A DNA stretch of 64,000 nt. It comes from Neocallimastix lanati (nom. inval.) (lineage: Eukaryota > Neocallimastigomycota > Neocallimastigomycetes > Neocallimastigales > Neocallimastigaceae). Numbering within the stretch: position 1 is the stretch's first letter; each line of letters starts with the position of its first letter. Location of the stretch: contig JACVTC010000107.1 of NCBI GenBank assembly GCA_016946835.1, forward strand, positions 88,501-152,500, given 5' to 3'. The position numbers and the translations under genes were made by a program. Below are positions 1-13,279 of the stretch, piece after piece. The notes under the pieces are model-generated. The model was not told where the DNA came from. It did no database searches and was given only the letters and a program-made list of their open reading frames with translations.

Positions 1-2913
1 ATTAGTGTTGAGGATAACGGAGTAGATCGTAATAAAATTATTAGTGATGCGATGAAAGAATACCAAAAAGATCTTATTCGTTCCAAACGTAAAAAGGAGA
101 GAGAGAGAGAAAAACGATTAAAAAATTCGGAAAAATATCGTTCTAATGATCAAACGAATGATAGATCTTATGGAGAACGAGGAGGAGGAGGAAGAAGAAG
201 AAGAGGAGAAAAAGAAGAAGGAGAAGAAGAAGGAGAAGAAGGAGAGGAAAAAAAAAAACATATTTGTTATTGTCATTGTCATCATTATCAAAAATATGAA
301 CATGAAGAATACCAAAAATGGGAACATCGATCCTTTGAATTTGGATATTTTGGAGTTTTTATTCATAAAAATACTAAAATGAAAAAAAATAGTAGACATA
401 CTAATAAGAGTTATTCTTCTTCCGTTCCTTCTAATGATCACTATTATTATTCTGTGCAAATTCCAAAATCAAATAACAGTAATAATAATAATAATAATAA
501 TAATAATAGTAGTAGTAATAGTAATAATAGTAATAATGATGATAATGATAAACAGGATAAGATTGTCAGTATAGATAATAATGAGAATGAAGTAAAAAAT
601 GAAGGTTATAGAAATCCAAAAAGTAAAGAAGATATTGATAATTTTTTGTTACAAGATGATAATGATTATGGAGAAATGATAGTAGTTCCATGTAAAAAAT
701 ATTATAACTCCTTAAAAAAAAATAACTTAGAAAAGGTTCTGAAGGATAGCTATGTTCATGTTTTAACGGAAAAGGATATAGAAAATCTTCATCATGGACA
801 ATATTTCAGCAAGGGACCATTAAATGGAAATGAAAATTATACTCCTAGATTCATTCAGAAGGCAGAATCGGAAGATTCATTGCTACGAGTCGTTAAAGAA
901 TGCTTTAGTGATCCAGCGACTCAAAAGGAAGTTACTTCCTTATTAAAAGATAATAATGATTCCAGATCCACAATAGAATCATATGATGATGATAAAAATA
1001 ATAGTAAAAATGAAAGTAAAAGTTTTAGTGATATTAATTTAGATAAATATGATTGTTACAGAGATAGTAATGGTAGTTTATTTATGAAAAATATTGAGAA
1101 GGAAGGTTATGATTATAAAAATTATAAAGTTTTAGAACGAAATAGAAAGAATAATATATTTTATAAAGATTATAAAGTACTTTTTAATATTAAAGATCAT
1201 TACCCTAATAATAGTAATACTCATTCTCATTCTCATTCTCACTATGGTTCATGTTCACGTTCACGTTCACGTTCTCGTCCACGTTCTCATTCTCACTCTC
1301 ACTCTCGTTCACGTTCTCATTCTCATCCTCATTCTCACTCTCACTCTCGTTCACGTTCTCAATCTCATCCTCATTCTCACTCTCACTCTCGTTCACGTTC
1401 TCAATCTCATCCTCATTCTCACTCTCACTCTCGTTCACGTTCTCAATCTCATCCTCATTCTCACTCTCACTCTCGTTCACGTTCTCAATCTCATCCTCGT
1501 TCTCATCCTCATCCTCATTCTCATTCTCATTATCATTCTCATTCACGTTCACGTTCTCGTCATTCTCATCATCCACATTATCATTTTCATTCAAATACTA
1601 GAGGTAGTCATTCTAGAAATCATCATTCAAGAAAGAATAGATCAAGTTCAAGTAATACAGGAAATTATACTTCCGATGAATATGACAGTAAGAATCATAA
1701 TGAAAAATTAAGAACTAATGAAACGAGAAATAAGGGAGAAAGAGGTCGTAGTCGTAATCGAAATGGCAGTTATGGTCGTAGTAGTAGTAGTAGTAGTAAT
1801 TATAGTGGTAGTAGCAGAAGTGGTAATAGAAGTTATAGTCGTAGTCATAGTAGACATAGAAGTAAAAGTAGAAATAGAGGAAGAAGAAGAAGCCTTTCTG
1901 GAAGTAGTTATTCAAGAAATGATAAAGAAGAGGATTATAGTTCCACAGATGACTATTCATCAGATTATTATGATAATGAAATAAATAGAAGTAGAAGTAG
2001 AAGTAAAGGTAGAAGTAGAAGTAAAGGTAGAAGTAGAAGTAAAAGTAGAGGTAGAAGTAAAAGTAGAGGTAGAAGTAGAAGCAGTTTTAGAAGTCAAAGT
2101 AGTGATTACAGTCTAAGTCAAAGTAGAAGTAGAAGTAGAAGTAGAAGTAGAGGTAGAAGTGAAAGTAGAAGTAGAGGTAGAAGTGAAAGTAGAAGTAGAG
2201 GTAGAAGTGAAAGTAGAAGTAGAGGTAGAAGTGAAAGTAGAAGTAGAGGTAGAAGTGAAAGTCGAAATAATGATTATAGTCATAGTAGAAGTAGAAGTAG
2301 AAGTAGAAGTAGAAATAGTGGCAGTGGTAGTGGTAGTGATTGTAACAGAAGTCAAAGTACGGATAGACATGAATATTCTAGAAGTCGTCACACCGGAAGG
2401 AAAATAAATTTTGTTGATGAAATTCCTAGTACTGATGATGAAGAAAGAATAAGGATTAAAAAAAATCATAGTGATTTTGAAATAAGTATTAGTAGGAGTA
2501 AAAGTAGAAGTAGAAGTAGAAGTAGAAGTAGAAATAGAAGTAGGAATAGAAGTAGGAATAGAAGTAGGAATAGAAGTAGGAGTAGGAGTAGGAATAAGAG
2601 TAGAAATAGAAATGAAGATAAAAATAAGATTAAAAATAGAAATAAAACTAAAACCAACAGAGATCCAAGCCCATACAAAGAGAAGCACAATCATCGTCAA
2701 CATCAAAGCCATAATAATTCTAATAATCATTATGATCCTTATGATCATCATAACCATCATAATCATCCAGCACATAAATCGGAACGAAGTAATAATGATA
2801 AAATAAAAAAGAAAAAGAGTAGTGGACATCATAAAAATCATAAATCCTCTCATCCAATAATGAAAACTAGTGATTATTTTTATGATTTAGTGAATTCAAA
2901 TTATTATCAATAA
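1..2913 (+). CDS. SR/SH-dipeptide-rich protein (5' partial)
   Basis: The reading frame is already open at base 1, ahead of the first in-window ATG at 52, so the gene is cut by the window edge; 970 codons are visible before TAA. A charged Lys/Arg/Glu start is followed by an Asn/Ser tract (about 470-545) and a more ordinary segment around 660-960. Next comes a His-Ser/Arg-Ser block (about 1217-1580) built on a 14-residue unit (PHSHSHSRSRSQSH), then a long Arg-Ser block (about 1740-2640) with a GRSESRSR sub-repeat near 2149-2262, and a His/Lys-rich tail. RS domains and His-rich tracts are typical of splicing factors and nuclear-speckle proteins, so a nuclear role is likely. I see no RRM, cyclophilin or kinase domain in the visible part, and the family cannot be named. 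Other-frame open stretches here are shadows of the dipeptide repeats. Confidence 0.85.
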   Translation: MSVEDNGVDRNKIISDAMKEYQKDLIRSKRKKEREREKRLKNSEKYRSNDQTNDRSYGERGGGGRRRRGEKEEGEEEGEEGEEKKKHICYCHCHHYQKYEHEEYQKWEHRSFEFGYFGVFIHKNTKMKKNSRHTNKSYSSSVPSNDHYYYSVQIPKSNNSNNNNNNNNNSSSNSNNSNNDDNDKQDKIVSIDNNENEVKNEGYRNPKSKEDIDNFLLQDDNDYGEMIVVPCKKYYNSLKKNNLEKVLKDSYVHVLTEKDIENLHHGQYFSKGPLNGNENYTPRFIQKAESEDSLLRVVKECFSDPATQKEVTSLLKDNNDSRSTIESYDDDKNNSKNESKSFSDINLDKYDCYRDSNGSLFMKNIEKEGYDYKNYKVLERNRKNNIFYKDYKVLFNIKDHYPNNSNTHSHSHSHYGSCSRSRSRSRPRSHSHSHSRSRSHSHPHSHSHSRSRSQSHPHSHSHSRSRSQSHPHSHSHSRSRSQSHPHSHSHSRSRSQSHPRSHPHPHSHSHYHSHSRSRSRHSHHPHYHFHSNTRGSHSRNHHSRKNRSSSSNTGNYTSDEYDSKNHNEKLRTNETRNKGERGRSRNRNGSYGRSSSSSSNYSGSSRSGNRSYSRSHSRHRSKSRNRGRRRSLSGSSYSRNDKEEDYSSTDDYSSDYYDNEINRSRSRSKGRSRSKGRSRSKSRGRSKSRGRSRSSFRSQSSDYSLSQSRSRSRSRSRGRSESRSRGRSESRSRGRSESRSRGRSESRSRGRSESRNNDYSHSRSRSRSRSRNSGSGSGSDCNRSQSTDRHEYSRSRHTGRKINFVDEIPSTDDEERIRIKKNHSDFEISISRSKSRSRSRSRSRNRSRNRSRNRSRNRSRSRSRNKSRNRNEDKNKIKNRNKTKTNRDPSPYKEKHNHRQHQSHNNSNNHYDPYDHHNHHNHPAHKSERSNNDKIKKKKSSGHHKNHKSSHPIMKTSDYFYDLVNSNYYQ
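1217..1580 (+). repeat. 42-bp coding tandem repeat (His-Ser/Arg-Ser)
   Basis: A pyrimidine-rich 42-bp unit encoding PHSHSHSRSRSQSH repeats about four times with few changes, flanked by shorter CATTCT hexamers. Confidence 0.85.
1980..2340 (+). repeat. AGTAGA / 24-bp coding repeat (Arg-Ser)
   Basis: Purine-rich AGTAGA hexamers encode Arg-Ser. A 24-bp sub-unit encoding GRSESRSR repeats about five times near 2149-2262. Confidence 0.85.
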
Positions 2914-3715
2914 TATTAAAATTTTATTATTATAAAAAAAAAAAATTTTTTTTTTAAATTTATTTTAATTATATACCATAATTATCATCTTATTTCCATT
3001 ATAAAATAATGTTTTTTTTTTATTATAGATAACTTGGTGGTTAGTAATACTTTTTTTTTTTTTTTTTTTTTTTCTAAAAAAAAAAAAAAGAAAAATTAAA
3101 TGAATTTTAAAAGATGTATAATTCAATATATATATATATATTTTAAATAAAAAAAAATAACAATTACTGTTAATATATTTCATTAAATAATATATATATA
3201 TATACATTTATATATTTATTATTTTTATTTTTATTTATTTTTATTTTATATTATATTTTTTTCAATATTATACTAAATATACAATAGAAAATTTAGCTAT
3301 ATACAGTTTTAGATAATAAATTAATGTAAATTATAATTAAAATAAAAAAAGTTTGAATAAAAAAAAAAAAACTTTTTTTTTTATGATAAATTAAAAAACA
3401 ATAAATAAATATTTATATATAATAATCATTAAATAAATAAATAAAGTATTTATTTTTTAAAATTTAGTAAAGGATTATTAAAAAAAAAAAAAATACCTAT
3501 TAATAATCATTAAAACATTTTTATTATTTTTAAAAAGTATTCATTTAATTAAAAATAAAATATATATATATATAGTAATTAAATTTTTTTCATTTAATTA
3601 TTTAATTTTAATTATTTATTTTCATTTATGTTAATTTATTTTGTTTAGGTTTTTTTTTAATGTACCATAAAAAAAAATTTTTTTTTAAAAATATAATTTG
3701 TATTATTATTATTAT

Positions 3716-3754
<39 letters not shown>

Positions 3755-4510
3755 TGAACCATTAATTCATTTATGTAAATTAAAATATTAAAAAAATATT
3801 AATGAATAAAGTTTTAGTATTATTTTTTTTTATAGTTAATTAAAATATTTTTATGGTAATATAGACCTTAAAAAAAAACGTGATTATAAATATTGACAAA
3901 TAAATTTAAATGTACCCACTCATTAATTATTATATATATATAAAAAAAAAAATTTTTTTTTTTTGTTTTATTTGATAATTAATAAAAATTTAGGTGACAT
4001 TTAAGATTTTCTATTATTATTATTATAATTATTATTATAATTATCATTATCATTTATTATTATAAGCATTAATGTTGAAATAAAAATTAAAAATGGAAAA
4101 TTCAATTATGAATATTATTATATTATTAAAATTGTTAATATATAATTAATTAAGGAAATTCAACCTTTTCATTTTATTTTATTAAACTTTTATTTAAACT
4201 TAATGGAACTTATAATTTTTAATTTTATTATATATATATATAATTGTATTACCTTTTTTTTTAAAAAAAGGAAATAGTAATTATTTTTTTTTCTTTTTTT
4301 TTTTTTGTTCGAGTCTAAAATTTTTAAAAAAAATTATTATAAATATTTATTGAATGAAAAGAGTTATATATAAAATTATTAAAAATTATTAGGTAGTGAT
4401 TTTTTAGTTAAATATTTCTTATTCCCTTCATAAAGAAAAAAGAAAAAAAAAAGTTTTTTTTTTCTATTCAGAAATTCTTTAAAAAATATATATATATATA
4501 TAAATAAAAT
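2914..4510. other. A/T-rich intergenic spacer
   Basis: Homopolymer runs (T near 3718-3752), TA dinucleotide runs and ATT repeats. I see no coding exon or RNA gene. It lies between two genes on the same strand, so it holds the terminator of the SR-protein gene and the promoter of the HU-domain gene, neither of which has a recognisable motif. Confidence 0.6.
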
Positions 4511-5910
4511 ATGTCTGAAGCTAAACTACAAGATTTATTAAATATATCTGAAGCTATTCCTAAAAGCAAAAGATTTTCAAATCATTCAACAACAAGTGAA
4601 TATTATATTTATTTTATAATATATATTAAATAACATTGTATTATAATATATTATACTATATTTTTTAAATATATACATTTTTTTTTTTAAAAAAATAATT
4701 ATTTAATGATTAACATTTAATTATTATATAAATTATATTATTGAAACCAGAAATATTTAAATACTATAAAATTTTGATTCTTTTATTTTATTAATGAAAA
4801 TAGTTAAATATAAACATTCTAAGAATGTATTAACTAACCTAACCTAATTCTATTTTTTTTTTTTTTTAAATAATATTAATAGAATTATTAGAATTATGGA
4901 ATGCTATAGCAATTTATACCGAGGAATTGTTATTAAGTAAAAAGGTAATTTTATTTTAATAGGGTATATGTGTTTTATTAAAATTAATTATAATATAAGA
5001 AAAGTTATAATTTTAAAATATATATATATATATATATATTTTTTTTTTACAAATATTCTTGAATTTTTGAACTATTTATACTGATTTTGAAATAATTATT
5101 GTATTTTTATTATTCTCTATAAAAATATTATCATTATTATTTATAAATAAACAATAATAACAATAATAATAACAATAATAATAATAATAACAATAATACT
5201 AATAATAATTTAATTACAAAAATTATATATGTCAATAAAAAAAAAAAAAATAAAAATAAAATGAAAAAAATAAAATAAAATAAAATAGGCACCTGAATTT
5301 CCAGGTATAGGCATATTTTATATTAAAAGAAATTATGCAGCCTCACCAGAAGAATTTTCGCCTCATTTTTTCCCAACACCAAGATTTTTTAATGGATTTA
5401 ATAGTTATTATTATGGAAATAGTGTCAAATCAAATGTACCTAATAAAATACCATTAAATTACTCAATTATTGCTTCAAGAATGGGATGGGGAAGACCAGA
5501 TGTTGAAATGGGAGTAAGAGATATTTTGACTTGTATTAAGACATCTGTCGAATCAGGTACAAATTTAAGTTTAGCCATGGGAACTATGGGAACATTAAAA
5601 ATTACTAGTACAAATGTTGATATGAGGTTATTATTATTATTTTATTTATATTTATATTTATATTTATATATAATTATAAAAAGAAAAAAAAAAATAAGAA
5701 AAAGAGAAAAAGAACAAAAAAAAAAAAAAAAAAAAAAAGGAACTTTATTTATTTAAAATCTAATATATTATATATATATAATTATTAATTATTTATTTAA
5801 TAATTTATAAATAATATTTTGTCATTAATTTATATAGGTTTTCACCAAAAATAACAAATATTTTATTGAAAAAATATCGTCTACCAAACTTTGGTATTCA
5901 TGCATACTAA
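4511..5910 (+). CDS. CCDC81-like HU-domain protein
   Basis: Four exons join in phase: 4511-4595, 4883-4944, 5289-5626 and 5838-5910, giving 185 aa ending in TAA. Introns start gtgaat, gtaatt and gttatt and end in AG. Exons 2-3 encode LLELWNAIAIYTEELLLSKK, then APEFPGIGIFYIKRN. This is the pattern of the eukaryotic HU-like domain of CCDC81 proteins (helix with a Trp-Asn/Asp-Ala core, then a Pro-Gly-hydrophobic strand). A second part (about residues 95-160, GWGRPDVEMGVRDI) resembles the start of the second HU repeat of that family. Animal CCDC81 is centrosome/cilium-associated, so a flagellar role is inferred here. The protein is short and lacks the long coiled coil of animal CCDC81. The family call rests on remembered motifs only. 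Confidence 0.72.
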
Positions 5911-6687
5911 AAAAAAAAAAAAAAAAGAGAGAAGAATTTATTTTTCTTTTTATTTTAAAAATCAATTATAAAAACTAAAAATTCTTTTTACATATATTAT
6001 TATATTATTGATTCAGTTTAAAAAAAAAAAAAAAACTAGTTAATTAATCTTTATATAATTTTTTTTTATCTACAATTTAGAATAACATTTCAATTAAATA
6101 AATTTTTTTTTTCTAAAAATTTTTTTTTTAAAAATATAAAATTATTATAAATTTATATATATATTATTATATATATTATTTATTTATAATATTTTAATAT
6201 TACAATCCAATTTTTAATAATTTAATTTATATGAATAATATGAATAAAAGAAAATTATATATATATAAATAAAGTATAAAAAAAAAAATTTAAAAATGTA
6301 TAAATATATATTATAAAGAAGTGAACTATTTTTGAACTATTTCATTAATATTATGTATATAAATATTTTATTCCTAAACTATATATTCATTATCATTATA
6401 TATAAAAATAGTACATATATATATAAAATAGTGTATATATATCTATTTTATATATAACAAATGAAAAATAATAAAAATAATGGATAGTTGGTATAAAAAT
6501 AAAATTATATTAAATAACAGAAAAATATTTCGATAGTTTCATTGTTGTTGTTTTTATTTTTATTTTTTTTATATTTTATTCTTATTTCTCTTTTATTTTA
6601 TAAAAAAAATATTATATTATTATAAATATATAAATATTTAATTTTAATTTTAATTTTTCTTTTTTTTTTTTTTTTATTTTATTCTTT

Positions 6688-6740
<53 letters not shown>

Positions 6741-7008
6741 TTTTGATAAATAAACAAAAAATAAACTATATTACATCGATATGATAGATTTCTATAATAA
6801 TGAATAAAAATAAAAAAAAAAAAAAAATTTTTTTTAAGAGAAAGTTATGATTTAAATAAATAAAAAAATATTTCTTTGTTATTTATTTATAAATAATATG
6901 ATATTTTAAGTTAATATTAACAAAAAGAAAAAAATATTTTAAAAAAAATATTTTTTTTTTTTTTTTTTCATTATAATAAACTAGTAAAATTACTTTTAAA
7001 TATAAAGA

Positions 7009-7039
<31 letters not shown>

Positions 7040-7054
7040 TAATTGGTAATATAA

Positions 7055-7090
<36 letters not shown>

Positions 7091-7091
7091 T
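5911..7091. other. A/T-rich convergent intergenic spacer
   Basis: Lies between two genes that end toward each other. It contains a long T tract (about 6690-6739), TA runs near 7010-7031 and an ATT repeat near 7055-7090. I see no exon or RNA gene. Confidence 0.6.
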
Positions 7092-8436
7092 CTAATTATT
7101 ATTATAATTAGTATAATCCATAATATATTTATATAATATTAATTTATCTAGAAGCCTCATCGAATTAATTTCTGATATTATTTCTGTTGAAATTCTATTA
7201 TTACTATTTGAATTGATTGGATTGATATTATTTTTGGTATTATTAATTATACTATTAATATTATTTGGGTCTTTAATCTTCTTTATATACTTGTATAAAT
7301 TCTCTAATACAATATTGTTATTTTCTATATAGTAAACATAATTTTTAATATCTTTGGTAATTTTATTAATATGATTTTCTGATAAAATAATATTATTTAA
7401 ACGTTTACTGTTATTTATAACAGAAAGTATAATATTTTTACTAGTATTGAGACTTTCATCTATATATATATATATTTAATGATAAATAATTTATATATAA
7501 TAAAAAGTAAAAATTATTAGAAAACAAAATTATATTAATTTATATATATATATATATATATACATAAAATCAAAATATTTTAATTAAATATAATATCTAT
7601 CAATCAATATTTATATATATATATATTATATATATATATAAATCAAATTATAAATATTTATTTACCTGAAGGAGATAGTATTTTATTAAATGAAATTTCA
7701 AAAGTTTCCAAAATTGGACAATAAATTATTTTTCCAAATAAATCTAATTCATTATTATTCATGATCATTTTTCTTATACGGAAGGTTTTAAGACATTGGA
7801 AATTTATAGTTGAATTTACACCCATTTGAAAGAATTGACTAAATTTAGGTACAGGAGAATTATAAATCCATAAACTGCTAATATTATTTACTGCATTTAA
7901 TTGATTTTCATTATCGTTAATTTTTATAATGGCTTTCCACATATTTTCACCTAAATTTTCATAAAGTTTAGAGGCTATGGAACGATATTCAATACATAAA
8001 TGCTTTAAGAAAATAGTACAACGTAAAAAGGTTTCCCAATCATCAACAGCCAAATCTTTCGTAAGACCATATAAATTTAAAGCTGTGATAAATGGATTTC
8101 TATCTTTTAAATTAATTAAGGGATCTTTTATCATAAGTGATTTTGCGTGAATACTGCATGAATATCTTTGTTCACAACTTAAAGATCCAAGTTCTTGCTG
8201 TTGACTACGATAATATTCATTTAATAATCTTATCTAAAAAATTATAATAATTAATTATAATAATTAATAATAATAGTATTAAATTCATAATAATAATTAA
8301 AAAATATTTTATTGATTAAAATTAAATTTAAATATGAAAATTTAAATTTTTAAATTTATGGATTTTTAAGTTAATATATATATAATATTAAAATATTATA
8401 ATATAAAATATTTTTATAAATTAATCAATTAAAAAA

Positions 8437-8476
<40 letters not shown>

Positions 8477-9637
8477 TTATTGTTTTCTTCATAAATCATT
8501 ATAGGATTTTCTTGTTTATTGACAAAAACAACTAAACTTTTATCATAATCATCATTATTAGAGGAATCATTGTTTATCATATTTTCTTGTACCAACATAT
8601 ATTGATCCTTAGTTTCATTATTAACCGGTACAATATCATAATTATTATTATTTTTCATTAATATCTTAACTAATGTATTTTTAGAATGATAATCTAAATC
8701 CATCAAATAATTGTCACGATTAACCTTAATGTAATCACATTCAGTTAAATCCAGTGATTTCATATTTTGAACATATTCACGTAATACAAAATTAGGTATG
8801 GTATTAAATTCTAATCTTAAATTATAGGATCGACTAAGATCCATACGAATAATATTTTGTCCATTTTTCATTAAAAACTTTGCAAGAGTTTCATCATTAA
8901 TTCCTGAACCATTAAGTCCAAATAAAGTTAACTTTGGTAAACTGAGACAACTAAATAATCCATTAATTAATTTTTCAGTTTCAATTCTATCATTACTTTT
9001 TATATTTTGAATCATATTACTTTCATCATATGTTCTTGCAAAAGAATAATGGAAAATTTCAACATTAGCTAATACTATTTCATTGGAGGTTTTATTTTGG
9101 TATTCACTATTATCTTGTGCATTTCCTACATCCCATAGAAATAATTTTTTTAAATGTTGCAATTTTCTTATATTATCCCAAAAATCGTAGGGTAATAAAA
9201 CATTTGAATCAAAATCAAGAGTTAAACATGTTAAATATCTAGCATTTTTTAATATAGTATTAATTTCTTCGAATTTATAATTATTAACAATTTGGTATAA
9301 AAATTTATCTAAACTTGTTATATCATCTGAAATATTTGTAATTGTTAAATGTGTCAATTCAGAAGCCATTGCATTAGTAATTAAATTTAAATCTTCATAA
9401 TATATTGTTCTTTTCAAACATTCTTCCTTTTTTAAATTATCTTTAACTAATTTATAATAATCTAATTTTTTTTTAAAAAAATTTTTTTATTTTTTTAAAT
9501 TTATTTATAATTTATATATAAATTTATATATTTATTATTGAAAACAATTTAATTTATAAAATTTTAATAATTAATAATATTAATTACAATAATTATAATA
9601 ATAGGTATAATGAAATAAATTATAAAAAGATTTATTG

Positions 9638-9683
<46 letters not shown>

Positions 9684-10678
9684 GATAAACGTACATGTTG
9701 ACGTTCCTCCAATTTTATTATGAGATCTAGCTTCATATAATTTGTCAAATTCATCTAAATCTATTAAACCTTTTTCTATTTTATTTAAAATATAAACATA
9801 AATATTTAAGTAAAAAAGAAAATATATTAAAATAATAATAATAATAATAATAATTATTATTATTATTATTATTATTAGTATAATTAATTATTAATATAAT
9901 TTAAAAATCAATTTCTACCTTCTAAATTGAAAGAAATACCCAATTTATATTCATCCTCTGGTTCTTTTTGATGAATAATTCGAATTTTTATATCTCTCGG
10001 TTTATCGCATGTTTTCTTTGATATTATATATCCTGTTGTGGAAAAATAGTCATATTCTCTCTTAAATCGAAATGAATAACTATCACTAGTAATTTTAAAA
10101 TGTGCTTCAATCCAATCACGAATATCTACAAATTCTGGTAAAAGGAATGCATTTAATACTATTTCCATAAATATTTTACTATAATTAGTTCCTTTCATTG
10201 GTTTATCATTATATGAATTAATGAAATTTAAAAGATCATTTTTTAATGAATTTTTGTTAGAATTAGTATTCGAATTTGCCTTAACAACTTCATTACTATT
10301 TTCTGAATTAACAGAATTTGAATAATTATTTTGGTAATTTGAATTATCGGTAGTTACGCTATTTTTACTATCAAATGTAGAAGTTACTGAAGATTCATTG
10401 TGAAATTCTTCGGTTTTAATATTACTTGAAGAATTATCTTTTGTTGGTGTTGAAGGTCCAGAATTAATATCTTTATGTTCCCGTTGTTTCAAAAATATAT
10501 TTAAAAATTCCTTTGTCAAATCATCTTTTATATCCAATAGTTTTTCCTTTGTCCAATATTTTTCTTTTTTCTTAATTCTTTTGGAATTAATTTTATTTTC
10601 TTTTTTTACAAGTAAAGGTGATATTGGAGTAGCCACTTTTTGGGCTTTTTTTATATTAGTTGTTATATTTTTTGTCAT
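7092..10678 (-). CDS. Leucine-rich-repeat-like protein, unknown function
   Basis: Five exons join in phase on the minus strand: 10678-9919, 9775-9695, 9461-8476, 8233-7666 and 7459-7092 (stop TAG), giving 920 aa. The start is the first ATG of the long first exon. Residues 1-250 are Lys/Ser/Asn-rich and partly disordered, ending in a folded-looking segment. From about residue 300 there are spaced Leu-rich stretches typical of RNI/LRR folds (LTHLTITN, LTCLTLDF, LKKLFLWDV, IIRMDLSRS, MKSLDLTEC, CLKTFRIRK). No F-box, kinase, GAP or membrane segment is evident. The second exon is only 81 nt and is supported by phase agreement on both sides. The third exon's donor sits directly on a long A tract, which makes automatic gene models run on into poly-Lys. 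I cannot assign a function beyond a protein-interaction scaffold. Confidence 0.75.
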
Positions 10679-11028
10679 TTTTAATATTATTATAAAAAAA
10701 TAAATTCTTCTAATTTTCTTATGTCCAAAAATAATAAGTTATAATACTAATATAATTTTATAAATATTTATTTTATGTTATTATTTATTCATTTATTTAT
10801 TTACGCTTGTTTTGAAATTTTGGTTTAATAAAATTCTGTAAATATTTATTTGTAATTAAAATTTCAATAATTGCATTTCTATTTAAATATTACAATTAAA
10901 AATAAACTAAATATATTGAATTTAATTATAATAAAGTTTACTATTAAATTTTCTATATAAAAAATTTTTCTATATAAAAAATAAAGAATTTAAATAATAT
11001 AATTAATAATTAATATATATTTCAACAT

Positions 11029-11067
<39 letters not shown>

Positions 11068-11501
11068 ATTACTATATATTGATTATATTGAGAAAAAAAA
11101 AATAATAGTTCATAATTACCTTTTTATAATTTCAAATTTTGAAATTACATAAAGAAATGGATATAAGTTATTCAAAATTGATATATTACTTTTGTTTATA
11201 TATTTAAGATATTAAAACTTAATTCAATTTATAATATAAAACAGTTCATTTTATTATTAAATAAATATTCCATAAGCTAATTATGATTCAAAAAGTTATA
11301 ATAAATTTTCAGGGCAAATTTTATATATATATCTTTAAAAATATTATGTTAAATATGAGTTTTACATTTTTATTAAATGTAAAACTTTTGTTATAAAAAA
11401 ATAAATACAAAAAATAAAAAGATAGTATATTGTTCAAAATTTTAATTTGTGGTTGTTCAATGTAACTAAGATTTATTAAATTAACTTCTAATATATTTTC
11501 T

Positions 11502-11534
<33 letters not shown>

Positions 11535-12374
11535 TTTAAAAAAAAAAAAATAAGAAATAAAAAATAAAAAATAAAAAATACAGATATAAGAAAATAAAAT
11601 AATATAAAATAAAAAAGAACAAAATTAATAAAAAAATTAAATAAATATAATATTTATATTAATAAAAATATTAATAATTAAATATATATTAAAAAATTTA
11701 AATAATGGATAATTTTTTCTTTTTATTTTTTTTTTATTATTTTTATTTAATATTCAAAAAATTTAAAATAGAAAGTTCATTAGCCATAAATTTATTTATT
11801 TATATATTAATCTATATATACTAATATATTATAAGAATATAAACCATTTATTCTACTATTTAAAATATTTTAAATAATATTTCGACATATTTATAGATTA
11901 ATATTAAAAATTCACTATTCTTTATTTATTAAACATTGAATTTAAATGTAATCTTATTATATACAAAATTGACTGGAATGATAGAAGTAATATATATTAA
12001 ATACAGTTTTTAATATATTAATTTTAATTATGAAATCAAAATTTATCATAAATTAAATAATAAAAATGTAATCTAATTTTGAAAAAATAATTTAAATATA
12101 TTATTATGTATCATATTAATATATATAATATATTACATTATATTCACCAATATTCAAATTTTTGTAACAAAATAAAATTTACTAAATTATTATTATATAA
12201 AAATTTATGGATTCATTAGTTATTACGTAAAATTTATAATACGTATACATTAAATTACAAAACATATTAATAAAAATTGTAATAAATAGTAAATAACATA
12301 AATTTTAATTATTATAGTTATTATTATGGAAAATTTTATAATGTTACTAATTATTTTTTTATTTATTATTATAT

Positions 12375-12700
12375 TAATTATTTATAATTTATTATTTATT
12401 ATTTATAATTTATTATTTATTATTTATTATTTATTATTTATTATTTGTTATTTATTATTTATTATTTATTATTTATTATTTATTATTTATTATTTATTAT
12501 TTATTATTTATTATTTATTATTTATTATTTATTATTCAATTATTTATTATTTATTATTTATTATTCAATTATTTATTATTTATTATTTATTATTCAATTA
12601 TTTATTATTTATTATTTATTATTCAATTATTTATTATTTATTATTTATTATTTATTATTTATTATTTATTATTTATTATTCAATTATTCATTATTATTAT
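12375..12700. repeat. TTATTAT heptamer minisatellite with 29-bp higher-order unit
   Basis: The tract is almost entirely a 7-bp unit (TTTATTA). In the right half a CAA interruption recurs about every 28-29 bases (near 12537, 12566, 12594 and 12622), giving a higher-order repeat. Non-coding by context. Confidence 0.85.
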
Positions 12701-13279
12701 TTATTATTGATGTTACTTTATAAAAAGTAATATCTAAACAATGTAGTTTTTCACAATTATTTCTATTTTTATTATTTTTATTTAATAGAATAATTATCAT
12801 ATAATTTTTTAAAGATATTCATCCTTATTGATATCATATTAATTTAACTTTTTTTCTTCTATAAATATATATTATAAATATTATAAATAGTATAATTTTT
12901 AACAGAAAATATAATTAAAGTAATCCACATGATGATTTTATTTTAAAAATTATGGTATTAAATAAATTAAAAATACATTTTTAAAAAATATTAAATATAA
13001 TTTTAAAATATGTAATACCATGTATTAATATTGAATAATTATGTATATAACTCGTTTAATAATTAAAATCAAATTTCTAAACAGATTACATTAATAAATA
13101 TTCAATACTTTTGTTGAAATTAGAGATATATTTATTAAACATATTTTTAATAATATTTTATGGTATGTTTATATTTTAATAAAATATAAATAATTACTAA
13201 ATAATAATAATAATAAAATGAATTGATGAATGTTCTATTTTATTTAATAAAATAAATATTAAATTAATTGATTTTTATT

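Noticed and set aside
12326-12730. 134-codon plus-strand Ile/Leu/Tyr frame
   Set aside because: Product of the TTATTAT minisatellite; no start context, splice signals or complexity.
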